Positions 32,496 through 33,412 of a stretch of DNA of 33,412 bases are shown here, piece by piece. The stretch comes from Actinomycetes bacterium. Lineage in GTDB: Bacteria; Actinomycetota; Acidimicrobiia; Acidimicrobiales; RAAP-2. The notes under the pieces were generated by a model that saw only the letters and a program-made list of their open reading frames with translations, did no database searches and had not been told where the DNA came from. How positions within the stretch are numbered: the first letter of the stretch is position 1; the number at the start of each line of letters is the position of its first letter. Location: positions 1 to 33,412 of the forward strand of contig JAKANY010000017.1 in the NCBI GenBank assembly GCA_021823525.1, in the 5' to 3' direction. A program made the position numbers and the translations under genes.

Positions 32496-32849
32496 TCACT
32501 GAGGGCGCCGCACGGGTTGGTAGTTCTTGGTCGGATCGAGCGTGGCCTCGCCGATAAGCGCGTAGCCCTCCGAGAGGATCCTGACCCGCTCGTCCACGAT
32601 GTGCACGACGAGCACGCTGGCCCCGTGGCGCTTCAACCAGCTCGCCAGGGGCACCCACGCGTTGCGGGTGGGCTCCATCACGACGACGAGCTCGTCGACC
32701 TCGTCGGGCACTCTTGTGATCAACTCCTCGAGATCCTCCACGCGGGTGCGCAGCCGGACCCCCGACCACTGGATCTCACCGTGCTGGTTGGCCCCTGCCG
32801 CGACGTGCGGGGCGCGACAAGCGACGTCGATGCCGATGATGAACTTCAT
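32496..32849 (-). pseudogene. Chimeric ORF: IS110 transposase N-domain fused to IS481 transposase tail
   Basis: A 117-residue frame starting at ATG 32849 with a good Shine-Dalgarno (GAGGAG). Residues 1 to about 84 are the RuvC-like N-terminal domain of an IS110-family transposase. It has IIGIDVA with catalytic Asp at residue 8 and VVVMEPTRNAW with Glu at about 59. The remaining Asp pair of the DEDD set and the Tnp_20 serine domain are absent. From about residue 85 (VDERVRILSEG) to the end the sequence is instead an IS481 transposase C-terminal tail (TLDPTKNYQ), homologous to the one at 1-91. The fusion keeps the reading frame. Transposase activity is not expected. Confidence 0.7.
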
Positions 32850-33114
32850 GATGCTCCTCTCTGGTCGGTGGTGACGGATGCCAACCCCGAGTGACGTCGC
32901 CAGACATTCGCTATGAGGGGTCGCTGCGCGCCCCGAGTTCCCACTAGGCCCCATCCCTCGACGTTGGCCCCCCGCGCCATCGCACACAACGGGCAAGAGG
33001 TCGCCAGTAGCGCCTCGATCGGATCGCAGCGACGACGCGGGGGCGTCGACCCCACGGAAGTCGCCCTCCGGCCGCGGCCCGGAGATGCTCGGTGGGACAG
33101 GACTCAGTATGAAT
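32850..33114 (-). ncRNA. IS110 noncoding leader, candidate bridge RNA locus
   Basis: About 265 bases upstream of the IS110-type start codon with no supportable gene. IS110-group elements encode a structured bridge RNA in this position, which guides the recombinase to donor and target DNA. Possible hairpins on the minus strand are CTCCGG/CCGGAG (33066-33084) and GGGG/CCCC around 33039-33055. The left boundary near 33114 is where similarity to the IS481 transposase stops. The RNA itself is inferred from position; no covariance model was run. Confidence 0.35.
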
Positions 33115-33412
33115 GTCGGTCAGCACCGCCGCCGGCACGCCCCAGAGCTCACAGGCCTGAAGGAACGTGCTGGTCACGTCGGGGCCCCTCACCACGCGCA
33201 GGGCTCGGCTGGCGATGAGCAGGCGCGAGTGGTCGTCCAGGAAGTTGAGGATCTCGACCTTGGAGCCGTCCGTGAGGCGCCACTCGGTGAAGTCGCTCTG
33301 CCAGGTCTCGTTGGGCTGTTCGGCCGCGAAGCGCCGCAGGGACGATCGGGGGCGCTTCGCGGGCGCTGGCGTGATCAGGTCGGCCGCCAGGAGCACGCGA
33401 CGGATGCTCGAG
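33115..33412 (-). pseudogene. IS481-like transposase, N-terminal part (runs off right edge, truncated)
   Basis: In this frame the sequence reads SSIRRVLLAADLITP at the window edge, then RPRSSLRRFAAEQPNETWQSDFTEW with the first catalytic Asp. LNFLDDHSRLLIASRAL and AAVLTD with the second catalytic Asp follow. Directly after AAVLTD the family would continue NG-x-x-FT, but here homology stops at about 33114. The rest of the open frame is IS110 leader. The catalytic Glu is lost. The true start lies beyond the window. Confidence 0.72.

Larger units (their letters stand above)
32451..33412 (-). mobile_element. IS481-like element interrupted by a truncated IS110-type element
   Basis: The tRNA-proximal end begins TGTGATGTCTCA (32451-32462). 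Moving away from the tRNA there are the tail region to 32495, the IS481 C-terminal coding remnant (32496-32597), a truncated IS110-type transposase and its leader (about 32598-33114), and then the N-terminal half of the IS481 transposase (33115 to the window edge). The left end of the IS481-like element lies outside the window. The catalytic centre of IS481 between the second Asp and the C-terminal tail is missing, so the element cannot move by itself. Confidence 0.65.

Noticed and set aside
32944..33114. Coding continuation of the IS481 frame into the IS110 leader
   Set aside because: After AAVLTD the residues no longer resemble any transposase; the frame is open only by chance until 32944.
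1..33412. CRISPR arrays, toxin-antitoxin pairs, phage genes, rRNA
   Set aside because: No regularly spaced repeats, no small two-gene toxin-antitoxin unit, no phage structural motifs and no rRNA sequence were seen.

Overview
The window is a dense, GC-rich stretch of bacterial chromosome. Many GTG starts, a CIRCE/HrcA heat-shock operon, a PAC2 protein, a FolP2-type dihydropteroate synthase homologue, a DrrAB-like exporter and mostly leaderless promoters point to a high-GC actinomycete-like bacterium. Acidimicrobiia is my best guess, but this rests on gene content read by eye and not on a phylogeny. Most of the window is ordinary housekeeping sequence. The unusual parts are the two edges, which carry insertion-sequence remnants, and the promoter architecture.

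Layout, left to right. 1-126: right end of an IS481-like element. 131-203: tRNA-Asn (-). 244-2888 (-): dnaG followed by a divergent sigma-70 factor. 2946-6364 (+): DrrA/DrrB-like ABC exporter, hotdog thioesterase and MFS permease. 6330-11796 (-): uppS, a small membrane protein, recO, photolyase, hemW and glyS. 11851-14864 (+): DinG helicase and a TSUP permease. 14659-21474 (-): hrcA, dnaJ, rsmE, HIT, phoH, ybeY, CNNM/CorC and era, preceded by a CIRCE operator. 21523-23325 (-): lepA. 23422-23694 (+): rpsT. 23660-26606 (-): a short thioredoxin, a CnoX-like thioredoxin, a folP2-like gene and holA. 26671-28574 (+): APH-fold phosphotransferase and PAC2 protein. 28571-31599 (-): leuS and a YgjP-like metallopeptidase. 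31647-32351 (+): alpha/beta hydrolase. 32374-32446: tRNA-Ala(GGC). 32451-33412: an IS481-like element broken by a truncated IS110-type element.

Genes within an operon are joined mostly by four-base GTGA/ATGA stop-start overlaps, which suggests translational coupling. All four convergent pairs overlap at their 3' ends, so there is no room for conventional terminators there. At nine operon heads a TANNNT hexamer lies exactly 6 (once 7) bases before the start codon, the spacing expected for leaderless mRNA. Genes with a real leader (hrcA, rpsT, the TSUP permease) have a Shine-Dalgarno sequence instead.

The most interesting structure is at the edges. Two diverged IS481-like elements share the end TGTGATGTCTCA. 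Each sits exactly 4 bases past the 3' end of a different tRNA gene, in the same orientation relative to the tRNA. The right-hand element has been rearranged so that the N-terminal domain of an IS110-type transposase is fused in frame to the C-terminal tail of the IS481 transposase. The noncoding leader of the IS110 remnant, where a bridge RNA would be encoded, is still present.
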